Source of the DNA: Mediannikoviicoccus sp037890055
GTDB lineage: Bacteria; Bacillota; Clostridia; Tissierellales; Peptoniphilaceae
Length of the DNA stretch: 64,000 nucleotides
Direction: 5' to 3' (one strand)
Assembly: GCA_037890055.1 (NCBI GenBank)
Contig: JBBKBD010000010.1
A model generated the notes under the pieces. That model was not told the DNA's origin. It worked only from the letters and a program-made list of their open reading frames with translations, and did not search any database. A program made the translations under genes and the position numbers. The stretch's first letter is position 1. The number at the start of each line of letters is the position of its first letter. Of this stretch, positions 7,197-15,247 are shown one piece after another.

Positions 7197-7993
7197 CTTA
7201 TATACCTCCATGCGGTAAGTTTTTTATTTAATAAAAGTAAAAACCTATCCAAAACAAATCCAATCAATGCTGATAACATCATAAGCGCCAATAACCTATT
7301 GGTCTGCATCATTGACTGTGCTTGCATCATTTCATAGCCGATACCTGCACTTGTCGCGATGAACTCCGCTCAGATAACGGACATCCAGCCGGCGCCTATG
7401 GCAAGTCTCGCCCCTACTAGAATATGAGGCATAGACGCTGGAACAACTACATTTACAAATGTACTTCCCTTTGAAGCTCCCATACTCTTTGCTGCGTTAT
7501 AATAATCTCTATCTATTGAAGCAACTCCTGAAGATGTGTTCATAATAACTTGGAACACCCCATTAAGTGCAATCATAAATAGTGTTGGACCATCTCCAAT
7601 TCCTAACCAAATAATTGAAAGTGGTACCCATGCCATCATAGGTATTTGTCTTAGGGAGTTTACAACCCCTCCTAAAATACCATCAAAGATTTTTGATAGG
7701 CCCATGGCCATTCCTATTGGAACTCCCACAGCTACGGCTATAAGCCATCCTTTAACTACCCTTGACATTGTTATGCCAATATTTGTCATAACTTGTGCAC
7801 TTGTAATGTTAGCGTAAAATTCTGTAAAAGTAGATTTTGGTGTTGGCAATAATAATGGTATGCCTATTTTTGTTGAGGCAATTTGCCAAGCTATAAGCAA
7901 TAGAATTACAAAGCCATATTTATATAATTTTTGTTTAAATTCTTCAGACTTCATCATTTTTTCAAATCTATTTCTTTTAATTTTACCTTCCAT
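7193..7993 (-). CDS. saoP: ABC transporter permease selenoprotein (SaoP-like), Sec208
   Basis: A 266-residue SsuC-type inner-membrane permease, the normal family length, when the TGA at 7370-7372 is read as Sec208. There are about six transmembrane segments, and the EAA cytoplasmic loop (YYNAAKSMGAS ... VVVPASMPH) is at about 164-190. Sec lies in GAGWMSVI-U-AEFIAT, a conserved membrane segment where relatives usually have a small or hydrophobic residue. A selenol there would line or flank the transport path and could hand over a soft metal ligand. The ATG at 7993 has AGGAGG 8 bases upstream and overlaps saoB by 40 bases; the gene ends overlapping the saoA TTG. A truncation at the TGA would remove the last transmembrane helices. 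Confidence 0.85.
7331..7363 (-). promoter_or_regulatory. Candidate bacterial SECIS structure in saoP
   Basis: Downstream of the TGA on the minus strand, TTCAT pairs with ATGAA and CGA with TCG around a loop containing GCAGGT. It begins about 6 bases after the TGA with its apex about 20 bases away. The stem is interrupted, so this is the weakest of the SECIS calls. Confidence 0.4.
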
Positions 7994-8730
7994 ATTTCAT
8001 TCCTCCTTTCATCTTTACCAAATTTAAACTCAAAATAATCCGGATTTGGATTTTCAGTATATTCTAAAACCATTTTATTATATGCGTTTAAAAACTTTTT
8101 GAATTTTTTATCATTAAGGATTTTTCTATTTGCAATTATTACATTTGAACCATAATCCTTGTCAGACACATTTTCAATTTTACCTTCCAAATAGGAATTA
8201 ATCAATGCTATATCGATTACATAGCCATCTATTTGGCCAGTTTCATAGGCGTATCCAAAACTGTGGGGACTCATGTATTCAATTTCTGCATCTGCATATT
8301 TTTCTTTAATAAAATTGGATAAATAATTTTTATTGCTTGTAAGTCCTATCTTTTTCACGTTGTCATCTTTTTTTATTATCACATCTGTATTTTCAGTTAC
8401 GGTTCCAAGCAAAACAAAATCATCACTAGCTTCTATGAATTTATCTGCGGCGTCAGTACATATTATCGCCACATCATAAACATTTGATTTCAATGACCAT
8501 TGAGCAGTTGGCGCTCAGCAGTCCTTTAAGTAATATGGTTCAATTTCAAAATCAAACTCATTTTGACTTATAACTTTTTTCAAAATTGATCCAGCTAAAT
8601 CATCTCCAGCACCAATTCTTAAGGTGCCCGTCTCTTCACTTTCGGGAAATATAAATATTAGTGCTGCAATTGCGACTATTGCAACGATTAATAAAAAGTT
8701 TATTAAAAAACCATTAATTTTTTTATTCAT
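7954..8730 (-). CDS. saoB: Membrane-anchored substrate-binding selenoprotein (SaoB-like), Sec72
   Basis: A 258-residue protein when the TGA at 8515-8517 is read as Sec72. An N-terminal uncleaved anchor (about 8-28) leads into a periplasmic-binding-like domain: RIGAGDDLAGSILKKVIS, then LKDC-U-APTAQWSLKSNVYDVAIICTD, and later GYAYETGQIDGYVIDIALI. The DC-U pair parallels the DC/CC motifs of the lipoprotein SaoX, so the ligand is probably held by Cys71 and Sec72. Without readthrough the gene splits into a 71-residue fragment and a second frame lacking an RBS, with no frameshift between them. Its ATG lies within the end of saoT (8-base overlap) and its 3' end overlaps saoP by 40 bases. It is likely a second or partner receptor for the SaoAP transporter. 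Confidence 0.82.
8490..8503 (-). promoter_or_regulatory. Candidate bacterial SECIS hairpin in saoB
   Basis: The minus strand reads TCAAT-GGTC-ATTGA, about 11 bases after the TGA. The stem is short (5 bp), but the GGTC loop matches the G-rich apex expected for SelB binding. Confidence 0.5.
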
Positions 8731-8986
8731 TTAAACTATCAACTGCCTGAGCAATTTCATTTCTTATGTTTTTTAAACTCAATTTAGTTACTTTCTTTTT
8801 TTCGTTTATAATCATGGTACCTTGAAATACCATTCCATATTTTCTTAAAACTTCCATATCCTTGCCTTGACTATAAAGTTTTACTTCAACTTTATCTCCA
8901 AATTCTTTTGCCACATCCTTGACGTTTCTCCCTATGGAGTCACAACTTGGTCAAGTATTAATAAATTCAACAAGTACCTTCTTCAA
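8723..8986 (-). CDS. saoT: Thioredoxin-like selenoprotein with UxxC active site (SaoT-like), Sec12
   Basis: An 87-residue protein with a minimal thioredoxin fold: strand KVLVEFI, active site T-U12-P-S-C15, a helix, strand VEVKLYS, and the cis-proline region VFQGTMIINEK. The TGA at 8951-8953 stands exactly where thioredoxins have their first, attacking cysteine. Translation starts at TTG 8986, 7 bases after AGGAG; no ATG precedes the active site. The visible open frame after the TGA would lack the catalytic strand. As first gene after the operon promoter, it probably reduces the selenol/thiol sites of the other cassette proteins or passes metal between them. Confidence 0.82.
8928..8939 (-). 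promoter_or_regulatory. Candidate bacterial SECIS hairpin in saoT
   Basis: The minus strand reads CTCC-ATAG-GGAG starting about 11 bases after the TGA, with a further GAC/GTC pair outside. The loop ends in G. The short stem makes this a moderate call. Confidence 0.45.
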
Positions 8987-8999
8987 TCACTCACTCCTT

Positions 9000-9012
9000 T
9001 TAGTTTTACTAA
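9000..9012. promoter_or_regulatory. Possible operator in the sao leader
   Basis: TTAGT-TTT-ACTAA is a perfect 5-3-5 palindrome about 20 bases downstream of the -10 box and just upstream of the saoT RBS. It might bind a repressor; no similar box was seen elsewhere in the window. Confidence 0.3.
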
Positions 9013-9029
9013 CACTCCTCTATTAAACA

Positions 9030-9057
9030 ATTATATTCAAATTAAAAAATAAGTCAA
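9030..9057 (-). promoter_or_regulatory. Sigma-A-type promoter of the sao operon
   Basis: On the minus strand, -35 TTGACT (9052-9057), a 16-base spacer and a perfect -10 TATAAT (9030-9035), about 44 bases before the saoT TTG. The -35 lies within the 3' arm of the terminator that ends the upstream dusB transcript. Confidence 0.7.
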
Positions 9058-9087
9058 ACAGTTAATTAATCACTGCCTGACTTATTT
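9047..9087 (-). terminator. Intrinsic terminator of the dusB operon
   Basis: AAATAAGTCA pairs with TGACTTATTT and the stem continues with G-U pairs and CAGT/ACTG; the minus-strand tail is T-rich (TTTTTTAATTT). It ends the long coaX-dusB transcript. Confidence 0.85.
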
Positions 9088-9111
9088 ATGTTCTTTAGTT
9101 TTAGTAGTTTG

Positions 9112-10071
9112 TTATATACTACTTAAATAAGTATCTAAAATTTCTTCCACAAATTCTTTTTTGTCCACTGTATTTATTTTATTTTTTAATTCCTTGGAGT
9201 TTCTAAAGCCCTTCAAGTACCAAGCAATATGCTTTCTCATCTGTGTCACTGCAACTCTTTCGCCAAGGTATTCACATTTTAAATTTAAATGCATTTTTAT
9301 TAAATCTATCATTGTAACTATATCGGGCTTTTCCATTCTGCTAAAGAGATATGGATTTTCCAGTGCCCCTCTCGCAAGTAATATTCCATCGCAATTTGTT
9401 TGAGCAAACATATCCTCTATATCCTTTGGCGTGTTCACATCTCCATTTCCTATAACGGGAATTGATAAATGTTCCTTTAGTTTTGCTATGGCTTTCCAAT
9501 CAGCTTCTCCTGAGTAAAATGCATTTTTAGTTCTTGGATGCAGGGTTACAAAGGACACTCCAAGCTCTTCACAAATTTTTCCAAGCTCAAGGTAGTTGAT
9601 GTTGTCCTCGTCCCATCCCAATCTAAATTTTACGCTAACTGGTTTTTCAGATGCACTTACAACCTTGTCGATAACTCTCTTTGCCAAGTCCAAGTCCCTC
9701 ATTAATGCAGAGCCGTCTCCATTTTTTACAATCTTCGGTGCGGGACATCCCATGTTTATGTCAATTGCTTGAAATCTGTCGTCATTGTTTAGATATTCTT
9801 TTACAACAGAACCCATAATGTCTGGGTCGCTACCAAAAATCTGTATGCTTAATGTGGTTTCCGTCCCCCTATCCATAAGCATCTTTGTTTTTTTATCCTT
9901 ATAGTATAGTCCCTTTGCAGAAACCATCTCCGTAAAGTTAAGTCCCGAACCAAGTTCTGAAACAATTTCCCTAAAGGCTCTGTCGGTTATTCCAGCCATT
10001 GGCGCCATAAATAGGTTATTATCAAGTATTAGTTTTCCAATTTCCGTTTTATTTTTTAAAATTTCTTTCAT
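9112..10071 (-). CDS. dusB: tRNA-dihydrouridine synthase
   Basis: A 319-residue FMN-dependent TIM-barrel enzyme that reduces uridines in tRNA D-loops. Visible motifs are FMAPMAGITDRAFR at the N-terminus, the catalytic-cysteine motif INMGCPAPKIVKNGDGSALM, KFRLGWD, LHPRT, and the FMN-phosphate segments GNGDV and DGILLARGAL. Length and motifs fit the Dus family found beside coaX and ftsH in many Firmicutes. It starts 23 bases inside the end of coaX and has no clear RBS of its own, so translation is probably coupled. Confidence 0.93.
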   Translation of the reverse strand: MKEILKNKTEIGKLILDNNLFMAPMAGITDRAFREIVSELGSGLNFTEMVSAKGLYYKDKKTKMLMDRGTETTLSIQIFGSDPDIMGSVVKEYLNNDDRFQAIDINMGCPAPKIVKNGDGSALMRDLDLAKRVIDKVVSASEKPVSVKFRLGWDEDNINYLELGKICEELGVSFVTLHPRTKNAFYSGEADWKAIAKLKEHLSIPVIGNGDVNTPKDIEDMFAQTNCDGILLARGALENPYLFSRMEKPDIVTMIDLIKMHLNLKCEYLGERVAVTQMRKHIAWYLKGFRNSKELKNKINTVDKKEFVEEILDTYLSSI

Positions 10072-10828
10072 AAATTAATCTAAGGCCTTCCATTGCAAGC
10101 TCTTTGTCTATTTTATTTATATAGCTGCTGTGTTGTGAAATAAGTCCAGCAAATCCTCCCGTTCCTATTACACTAACTTCTTCTACTTTTAAATTCTCTT
10201 CTTCTAAAATCTTTTTGATTAAAAAGTCTATCATTCCGATGTATCCGTATACAATCCCGGACTGCATACTCTCTCTTGTGGTCTTTCCTATGACGCTCTC
10301 AGGTTTAGTTAGGTCAATCTTAGGGAGCTTTGCCGTTCCAGTGAATAGTGCATTTGATGAAAGCTCAATTCCTGGAGCAATTGCCCCTCCCATGTACTCA
10401 CCATTTTTATTTATATAGTCAACGGTTATGGCAGTGCCTAAGTCAACCACTATGGTTGGTGCTTTATACTTGTGATATGCACAGCTTGCAGTAACAAGTC
10501 TATCCATTCCCACTTCTTTTTTATTACCATATTTATTTACAATTCCTAAATCCTTCGCCATTGTAACTAGATATGGCTTTTTATTTAAATACCTTTTACA
10601 TGCAGACTCAACACATCTTAACATATTTGGAACCACGGATGACATAACAATATCTTCAATGTCTTCCACTTTAAATCCACTACTTATTAAAAAAGATTTT
10701 ATTTCCAGGCCCAGTTCATCGGAAGTTTTTTCTACCTTTGTGGACATGACCCATTGATGAACCAATTTATCTTCTTCAAACACACCAAACTTCATATGTG
10801 TGTTTCCCACATCTATAACTAATAAAAT
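10049..10828 (-). CDS. coaX: Type III pantothenate kinase, apparent ATT start
   Basis: A 259-residue ASKHA-fold kinase for the first step of CoA synthesis. The family N-terminus M-L-L-V-I-D-V-G-N-T is present, but its upstream part is reached only through ATT codons (10828 or 10831). The first standard start, a GTG at 10810, would remove the conserved catalytic Asp of the DxGN(T/S) motif. An in-frame TGA lies 8 codons upstream of the 10828 ATT, so no ATG, GTG or TTG can supply the N-terminus. Other motifs are VVDLGTAITVDYI, GGAIAPGIELS and GTGGFAGLI. A purine-rich GAAAGAAG precedes the ATT. A rare start, tuned to low expression, or a sequence error are the two explanations. It sits between a hairpin and dusB. 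Confidence 0.85.
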   Translation of the reverse strand: MLLVIDVGNTHMKFGVFEEDKLVHQWVMSTKVEKTSDELGLEIKSFLISSGFKVEDIEDIVMSSVVPNMLRCVESACKRYLNKKPYLVTMAKDLGIVNKYGNKKEVGMDRLVTASCAYHKYKAPTIVVDLGTAITVDYINKNGEYMGGAIAPGIELSSNALFTGTAKLPKIDLTKPESVIGKTTRESMQSGIVYGYIGMIDFLIKKILEEENLKVEEVSVIGTGGFAGLISQHSSYINKIDKELAMEGLRLIYERNFKK

Positions 10829-10861
10829 AATATCACTTCTTTCGATTTCTTTTCACAAATT

Positions 10862-10892
10862 ATTACCCCCTAGCAATTGCTTAGGGGGTAAT
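10862..10892. terminator. Strong symmetric hairpin before coaX
   Basis: ATTACCCCCTA and TAGGGGGTAAT form a perfect 11-bp stem with a 9-base loop. The minus-strand tail (AATTTGTG) is poor in T and the plus-strand tail (ATAATTTTA) somewhat better. It may terminate the ftsH-side transcript inefficiently or act as an mRNA element in the coaX leader. Confidence 0.6.
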
Positions 10893-10928
10893 ATAATTTT
10901 ATCATAGTTTTATTAACATTAGTAATTT

Positions 10929-11393
10929 TTATTTATTTTTCTTTTTTCTCTTTATTATTGTCATAATTTCATCTTTGTTGTCCGGTGAAATAGGAATTAT
11001 TTGCCTTGGCCTCTTAATCGCATTTGTAAGAATTTCTAAATTCTTAGTTGCGTCATTATATCCCCATTTTTTTATTTTATCCCAGGTTGTAAACTTGGAG
11101 TTATAAAGGATGCCATCTTCATAAATGTAAATCTTTTGATATGAAAGATATGCAAATCCTATACCGGAAAGAAGATAAACTGCACCAAAATAGTCTTTAG
11201 CAACTAATGTGTATGCACCTAACATCATCAACATTATGGATAAAAATCCAATTAAAAATCTAGATTGTGGTGTATAATATGCTATTAATTTCCCAGTGGC
11301 AGCTTTTTTTGCTTGGTAGCCTAAATAGACCTGTCTAATTACCACAAGTAAAATAATAATATAGAGAATGTTTAAAAAGTCTTTATATTTCAT
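10929..11393 (-). CDS. Small membrane protein of unknown function
   Basis: A 154-residue protein with a hydrophobic segment at about 7-25 and a hairpin of two more at about 47-85, then a soluble PH-like tail (KIYIYEDGILYNSKFTTWDKIKKW ... LEIL) ending in lysines. The tail resembles the beta-rich region of DUF5673-type bacterial membrane proteins, a low-confidence resemblance. It overlaps the ftsH 3' end by 11 bases and is probably translationally coupled to it. Confidence 0.75.
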   Translation of the reverse strand: MKYKDFLNILYIIILLVVIRQVYLGYQAKKAATGKLIAYYTPQSRFLIGFLSIMLMMLGAYTLVAKDYFGAVYLLSGIGFAYLSYQKIYIYEDGILYNSKFTTWDKIKKWGYNDATKNLEILTNAIKRPRQIIPISPDNKDEIMTIIKRKKKNK

Positions 11394-13302
11394 TTTTGCT
11401 ATCTCCTGAAATTTTATCTTCTATTTTTTTCTCATCTTTCTGTACTTTTTCTAAAAGCTCCGGTGGTTCTTCCTTGATTTGTTGATTGCTATACTTGTAA
11501 AAAATCTCTTCAAACTCTTCTGCTTTAATGGTTTCTTTTTCTAGAAGAACTTTTGCAAGCTTATGAAGTATGTCGATATTGTCTTCAAGGAGTTTAAGCG
11601 CCTTATTAAAAGCATCGTTTATTACTTTCCTCATCTCTTCATCAATTTCATATGCAACTCTATCGGAATAGTGTTTTGCTTTTCCAAGTTCTTTACCAAC
11701 AAATACTTCGTCTGATTCAAAGTCGTACATAATCGGTCCAAGCTTTTCGCTCATACCATATTGGGTTATCATGGCCCTTGCAATCTTTGTAGCTCTTTCA
11801 ATATCGTTAGATGCTCCTGTGGAGATGTCGTTTAAAATCAAATGCTCTGCACATCTACCACCAAGTAGAGTTATGATTTCGTGCTTCATTTCGTTTTTAG
11901 TCACATAGGACCTGTCCTCTTCTGGCACGAATGAAGTAAAGCCTCCTGCACGTCCCCTTGGAACTATGGTTATCATATGAACAGGATCTGTGTCTGGAAG
12001 AAGTCTTGACACAATTGCATGTCCCGCTTCATGATAAGCAGTAAGTACTCTTTCCTTTTCAATTACAACTGCAGATTTCTTTTCAGGTCCTGCCACAACT
12101 TTTATTGTAGCTTCGTCAAATATATCGGGAGTGATAAATTTCTTATCTTCCCTAGCTGCGAGAAGTGCCGCTTCGTTTGTCAGGTTCTCTAAGTCCGCCG
12201 GAGTAAATCCTGTTGTTGACTTGGCAATGGAATTAAGGTCCACGTCCGGTGCAAGTTTTTTATTCTTTGTATGCACCTTTAATATGGCTTCCCTTTCCCT
12301 TACATCAGGTACGCCAATATAAACTCTTCTATCAAATCTACCTGGTCTAAGTATTGCCGGGTCCAAAATGTCAGGTCTATTTGTGGCAGCCATAACGATT
12401 ATACCTTCATTTTTACCAAAGCCGTCCATCTCTACAAGCAATTGGTTTAATGTTTGTTCCCTTTCGTCATGACCTCCTCCAAGGCCTGCCCCTCTCTTAC
12501 GTCCTACGGCGTCAATTTCATCTATGAATATAATACATGGTGCATTCTTCTTGGCGTCTTTAAATAAATCTCTTACACGTGATGCACCAACACCAACGTA
12601 CATTTCAACAAAGTCAGATCCTGAAATACTGAAGAATGGAACACCAGCTTCTCCGGCAACTGCCTTTGATAAATAAGTTTTTCCCGTCCCTGGAGGGCCT
12701 ACTAGTAGAACCCCTTTTGGAATTCTCGCTCCAATTTCTATATATTTCTTTGGATTTTTCAAAAAGTCCACTATCTCTTGAAGCTCTTCCTTCTCTTCTT
12801 TTAGTCCTGCAACATCATCAAAGTCCACATTTGTGTTTTCTTTGTATAGCTTTGCCCTGCTCTTGCCAAAGTTTGCAGCACTATTTCCTCCACCCTTTTG
12901 CATTTGGCCAATAAATAGATACCAAACCACAAATACAGTAAAGGCAAAAAATAAAACATTTATTAATGTATTCCAAATTTTGCTATTGTCTTGAAGCGGC
13001 CTTGCTTTTAGTTCTATGTTCCCTGACTCAACTTTTTCTTTAATATAGTCATTATAAAAATTTTCTGAAACATCGTCAGGAAGATAAGTACTAAATGTAT
13101 CTTCGTCCTTTTTTGTAGTTATGATGACATTATTGCCCTGTCTTGTGACTGTCTTTACATCATTGTCCTCAATGTAATTAATAAGTTTGTTTACCGATAT
13201 CTCCTTAGAGCTATTAAATCCCCTTGAAAATACAGAAACAAGAACCAAGAAAAATATTAGAGGCCCTATTAAATAAAATATATTACCTAATTTTTTTCTC
13301 AA
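11383..13302 (-). CDS. ftsH: ATP-dependent zinc metalloprotease FtsH
   Basis: A 639-residue membrane AAA+ protease that degrades misfolded and short-lived membrane and regulatory proteins. Two transmembrane helices (about 8-26 and 112-132) flank an extracytoplasmic domain. Walker A GPPGTGKT is at 202-209, Walker B IIFIDEID at about 257-264, the second region of homology ATNRPDILDPAILRPGRFDR at about 306-325, and zinc site HEAGH at 424-428. The acidic/lysine-rich C-terminus (about 600-639) is the usual disordered tail. It stands in the conserved tilS-hpt-ftsH order. Confidence 0.97.
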   Translation of the reverse strand: MRKKLGNIFYLIGPLIFFLVLVSVFSRGFNSSKEISVNKLINYIEDNDVKTVTRQGNNVIITTKKDEDTFSTYLPDDVSENFYNDYIKEKVESGNIELKARPLQDNSKIWNTLINVLFFAFTVFVVWYLFIGQMQKGGGNSAANFGKSRAKLYKENTNVDFDDVAGLKEEKEELQEIVDFLKNPKKYIEIGARIPKGVLLVGPPGTGKTYLSKAVAGEAGVPFFSISGSDFVEMYVGVGASRVRDLFKDAKKNAPCIIFIDEIDAVGRKRGAGLGGGHDEREQTLNQLLVEMDGFGKNEGIIVMAATNRPDILDPAILRPGRFDRRVYIGVPDVREREAILKVHTKNKKLAPDVDLNSIAKSTTGFTPADLENLTNEAALLAAREDKKFITPDIFDEATIKVVAGPEKKSAVVIEKERVLTAYHEAGHAIVSRLLPDTDPVHMITIVPRGRAGGFTSFVPEEDRSYVTKNEMKHEIITLLGGRCAEHLILNDISTGASNDIERATKIARAMITQYGMSEKLGPIMYDFESDEVFVGKELGKAKHYSDRVAYEIDEEMRKVINDAFNKALKLLEDNIDILHKLAKVLLEKETIKAEEFEEIFYKYSNQQIKEEPPELLEKVQKDEKKIEDKISGDSKNEI

Positions 13303-13312
13303 AATTTCCTCC

Positions 13313-13867
13313 TTAGCTGTAGTACTCTTCCTTTAGTGAAGCTATAAAAGGTAAATTTCTATGTTGTTGACTATAGTCTAGTCCATATCCAACGATAAAT
13401 TCATCTGGAATTTCAAAACCTACAAAGTCAACATTCACATCTACAGTCCTTCTTTCAGGTTTGTCCAGTAGAGTAGCGACTGCAACCGAAGCAGCACCTC
13501 TGTCGTTGAGGTTTTTAGTTAAATAATTTAAAGTGTTTCCAGAGTCAATTATGTCTTCAACTATAAGAATATCTTTGCCTTCAATATCCTCTTCTAAGTC
13601 CTTTAATATTCTTACAACTCCAGAAGACTTTGAGCTCTGTCCATAACTTGACACTGCCATGAAATCCATTTTAACTTCTAAGTCAAGTCTTATAATAAGG
13701 TTGGACATAAAAATTACAGCTCCCCTTAAAATCCCAACTACAAGTAGCTCTCTCTCACTGTTCTTATATTTTTCAGATATTTCCTTTGCCATTTCATCAA
13801 GTCTTTTATTTAATTCTTCTTCTGAAATTAAAATATCTTTGATATAGTCCATATTTTTACTTAACAT
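13313..13867 (-). CDS. hpt: Hypoxanthine phosphoribosyltransferase
   Basis: A 184-residue purine salvage enzyme making IMP/GMP from hypoxanthine/guanine and PRPP. The PRPP loop ILIVEDIIDSGNTL is at about 97-110, and the C-terminal FVGFEIPDEFIVGYGLDY block contacts the base. The start at 13867 has GGAGGAG 4-6 bases upstream and overlaps the end of tilS by 11 bases. The tilS-hpt-ftsH cluster is widely conserved in Firmicutes. Confidence 0.95.
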   Translation of the reverse strand: MLSKNMDYIKDILISEEELNKRLDEMAKEISEKYKNSERELLVVGILRGAVIFMSNLIIRLDLEVKMDFMAVSSYGQSSKSSGVVRILKDLEEDIEGKDILIVEDIIDSGNTLNYLTKNLNDRGAASVAVATLLDKPERRTVDVNVDFVGFEIPDEFIVGYGLDYSQQHRNLPFIASLKEEYYS

Positions 13868-15212
13868 TTTTCTCCTCCAATCTAATTTTTATAACATAGT
13901 CATCATTTGAACAAACTTTGTAATTATGAGTTCTTTTTAAACCTGTAATCAATATTATATCATTTTTATACTGTAGAATAGGTATTTTTCCTCTAAGATG
14001 TTTAGGAACTTTTGAGTCTATTAATATATCTTTGACTTTCTTCGTAAAGTTCTTTAATTTAATCTTGTCTCCATCTCTTCGACACCTTACAACAATGCCT
14101 TCTTCAAGAAGCTCTACCGGAAAAACAAATTCATTCTTCTTCAACTTTATATTTTTATTTTCCACAACATCAACTTCAATTAAAAAGTTTCCAAAATGAT
14201 ATTTACCCTTTTCAGTGATGATAAAATCTTTTATATTTATATTTTCATCAAGATGAGTTAAATATAGATGTCCATATGCCATATAGAACATAAAATTATT
14301 TACATAAAAATCTCCACTGCCACTTAAAATAATCTTTCTTATGGACTCCACATTGTTAAAGGAAATATCTTTTCTGTCGCCCTTTATCGCTTCATAAGCC
14401 TTTAATATTAACTTTCTTTGAATGGCAACATGGTGCTTTTTGAAATCTTTACAATTTAATTTATAATAATCTCGCTCTGGGCCTATTAGATTTAGACCAT
14501 CTGCGTAATCTTCTAAAAATTCTTCATTTGACTCAAGAATTTTGGAAGATCTAACTAGAGAATCAATAAAATTTTCATTTATTTCACTTTCAACATATGG
14601 AATAAGCACATTCCTAATTTTATTTCTCAAATAGTCATTTTCAAAATTGGTCTTGTCCTCTACAAAGGGGATATTGTTTTCATTTAAGAAATTTATTATC
14701 TCAGCTTTGGTAATGTCAATTAATGGCCTTACAATATTGTTTTTTTTATCACTTATACCTGTAAGACCGGCACCTCCTGCTCCTCTAATCAAGTTTAGAA
14801 GTATGGTCTCCGCATCGTCATTTTTGTGATGACCAACGGCAATAACACCACTTTGAAACTCTCTTTTTAAAACTTCATCGAACTTTTCATATCTTACGCG
14901 TCTTCCCGCATCTTCCACAGATATTTTATGCTCTTTAGCATATCCATTTACATCCATATGAAAACAGATACATCTAACCCCAAGGGAATTGGAAAAATCT
15001 TTAGAAAATTCTTCGTCTTTAACTGCATCTTCCCCTCTTAACTGATGATTTATATGAACAGTGAGAAGATTATATCCAAACTCTTTTCTAAGTTCATTAA
15101 GTGCATACAAGAGCATTACCGAGTCCGGTCCACCGGAAAATCCGATTACAATGTTCTCTCCACTCTTTATTAAGTTTTGTTCTTTAATGTATTTTTTTAT
15201 TTTATCAATCAT
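13857..15212 (-). CDS. tilS: tRNA(Ile)-lysidine synthase
   Basis: A 451-residue N-type ATP pyrophosphatase that attaches lysine to C34 of the AUA-reading tRNA-Ile, changing both its codon and amino-acid identity. The PP-loop SGGPDS is at 26-31; HINHQLRGEDAVKDEEF, GHHKNDDAETILLNLIRGAG and the C-terminal domain (GIVVRCRRDGDKI ... KVKDILID) are all present. The RBS is weak (AAGGCC just before the ATG) and a terminator lies right upstream, so tilS may depend on readthrough or a promoter hidden in that hairpin. Confidence 0.95.
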   Translation of the reverse strand: MIDKIKKYIKEQNLIKSGENIVIGFSGGPDSVMLLYALNELRKEFGYNLLTVHINHQLRGEDAVKDEEFSKDFSNSLGVRCICFHMDVNGYAKEHKISVEDAGRRVRYEKFDEVLKREFQSGVIAVGHHKNDDAETILLNLIRGAGGAGLTGISDKKNNIVRPLIDITKAEIINFLNENNIPFVEDKTNFENDYLRNKIRNVLIPYVESEINENFIDSLVRSSKILESNEEFLEDYADGLNLIGPERDYYKLNCKDFKKHHVAIQRKLILKAYEAIKGDRKDISFNNVESIRKIILSGSGDFYVNNFMFYMAYGHLYLTHLDENINIKDFIITEKGKYHFGNFLIEVDVVENKNIKLKKNEFVFPVELLEEGIVVRCRRDGDKIKLKNFTKKVKDILIDSKVPKHLRGKIPILQYKNDIILITGLKRTHNYKVCSNDDYVIKIRLEEKNVK

Positions 15213-15217
15213 GGCCT

Positions 15218-15247
15218 TAAAAAAATAAAACCGGTGTTCCCGGTTTT
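15218..15247 (-). terminator. Intrinsic terminator after the S1-domain gene
   Basis: AAAACCGG-TGTTC-CCGGTTTT (15227-15247) is followed on the minus strand by ATTTTTTT. It overlaps the stop codon of the S1-domain gene and lies 15 bases before tilS. Confidence 0.85.

Noticed and set aside
7370..7993. A truncated 207-residue ABC permease
   Set aside because: The frame continues past the TGA for 58 codons with permease-like sequence and a proper junction with the ATPase gene; Sec insertion explains it better than truncation.
8515..8730. A separate 71-residue membrane peptide
   Set aside because: It is the N-terminus of the Sec-containing binding protein, in frame with the rest.
12636..12914. 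Plus-strand frame opposite ftsH
   Set aside because: It is a shadow of the strongly conserved ftsH coding sequence and has no RBS or recognisable protein features.
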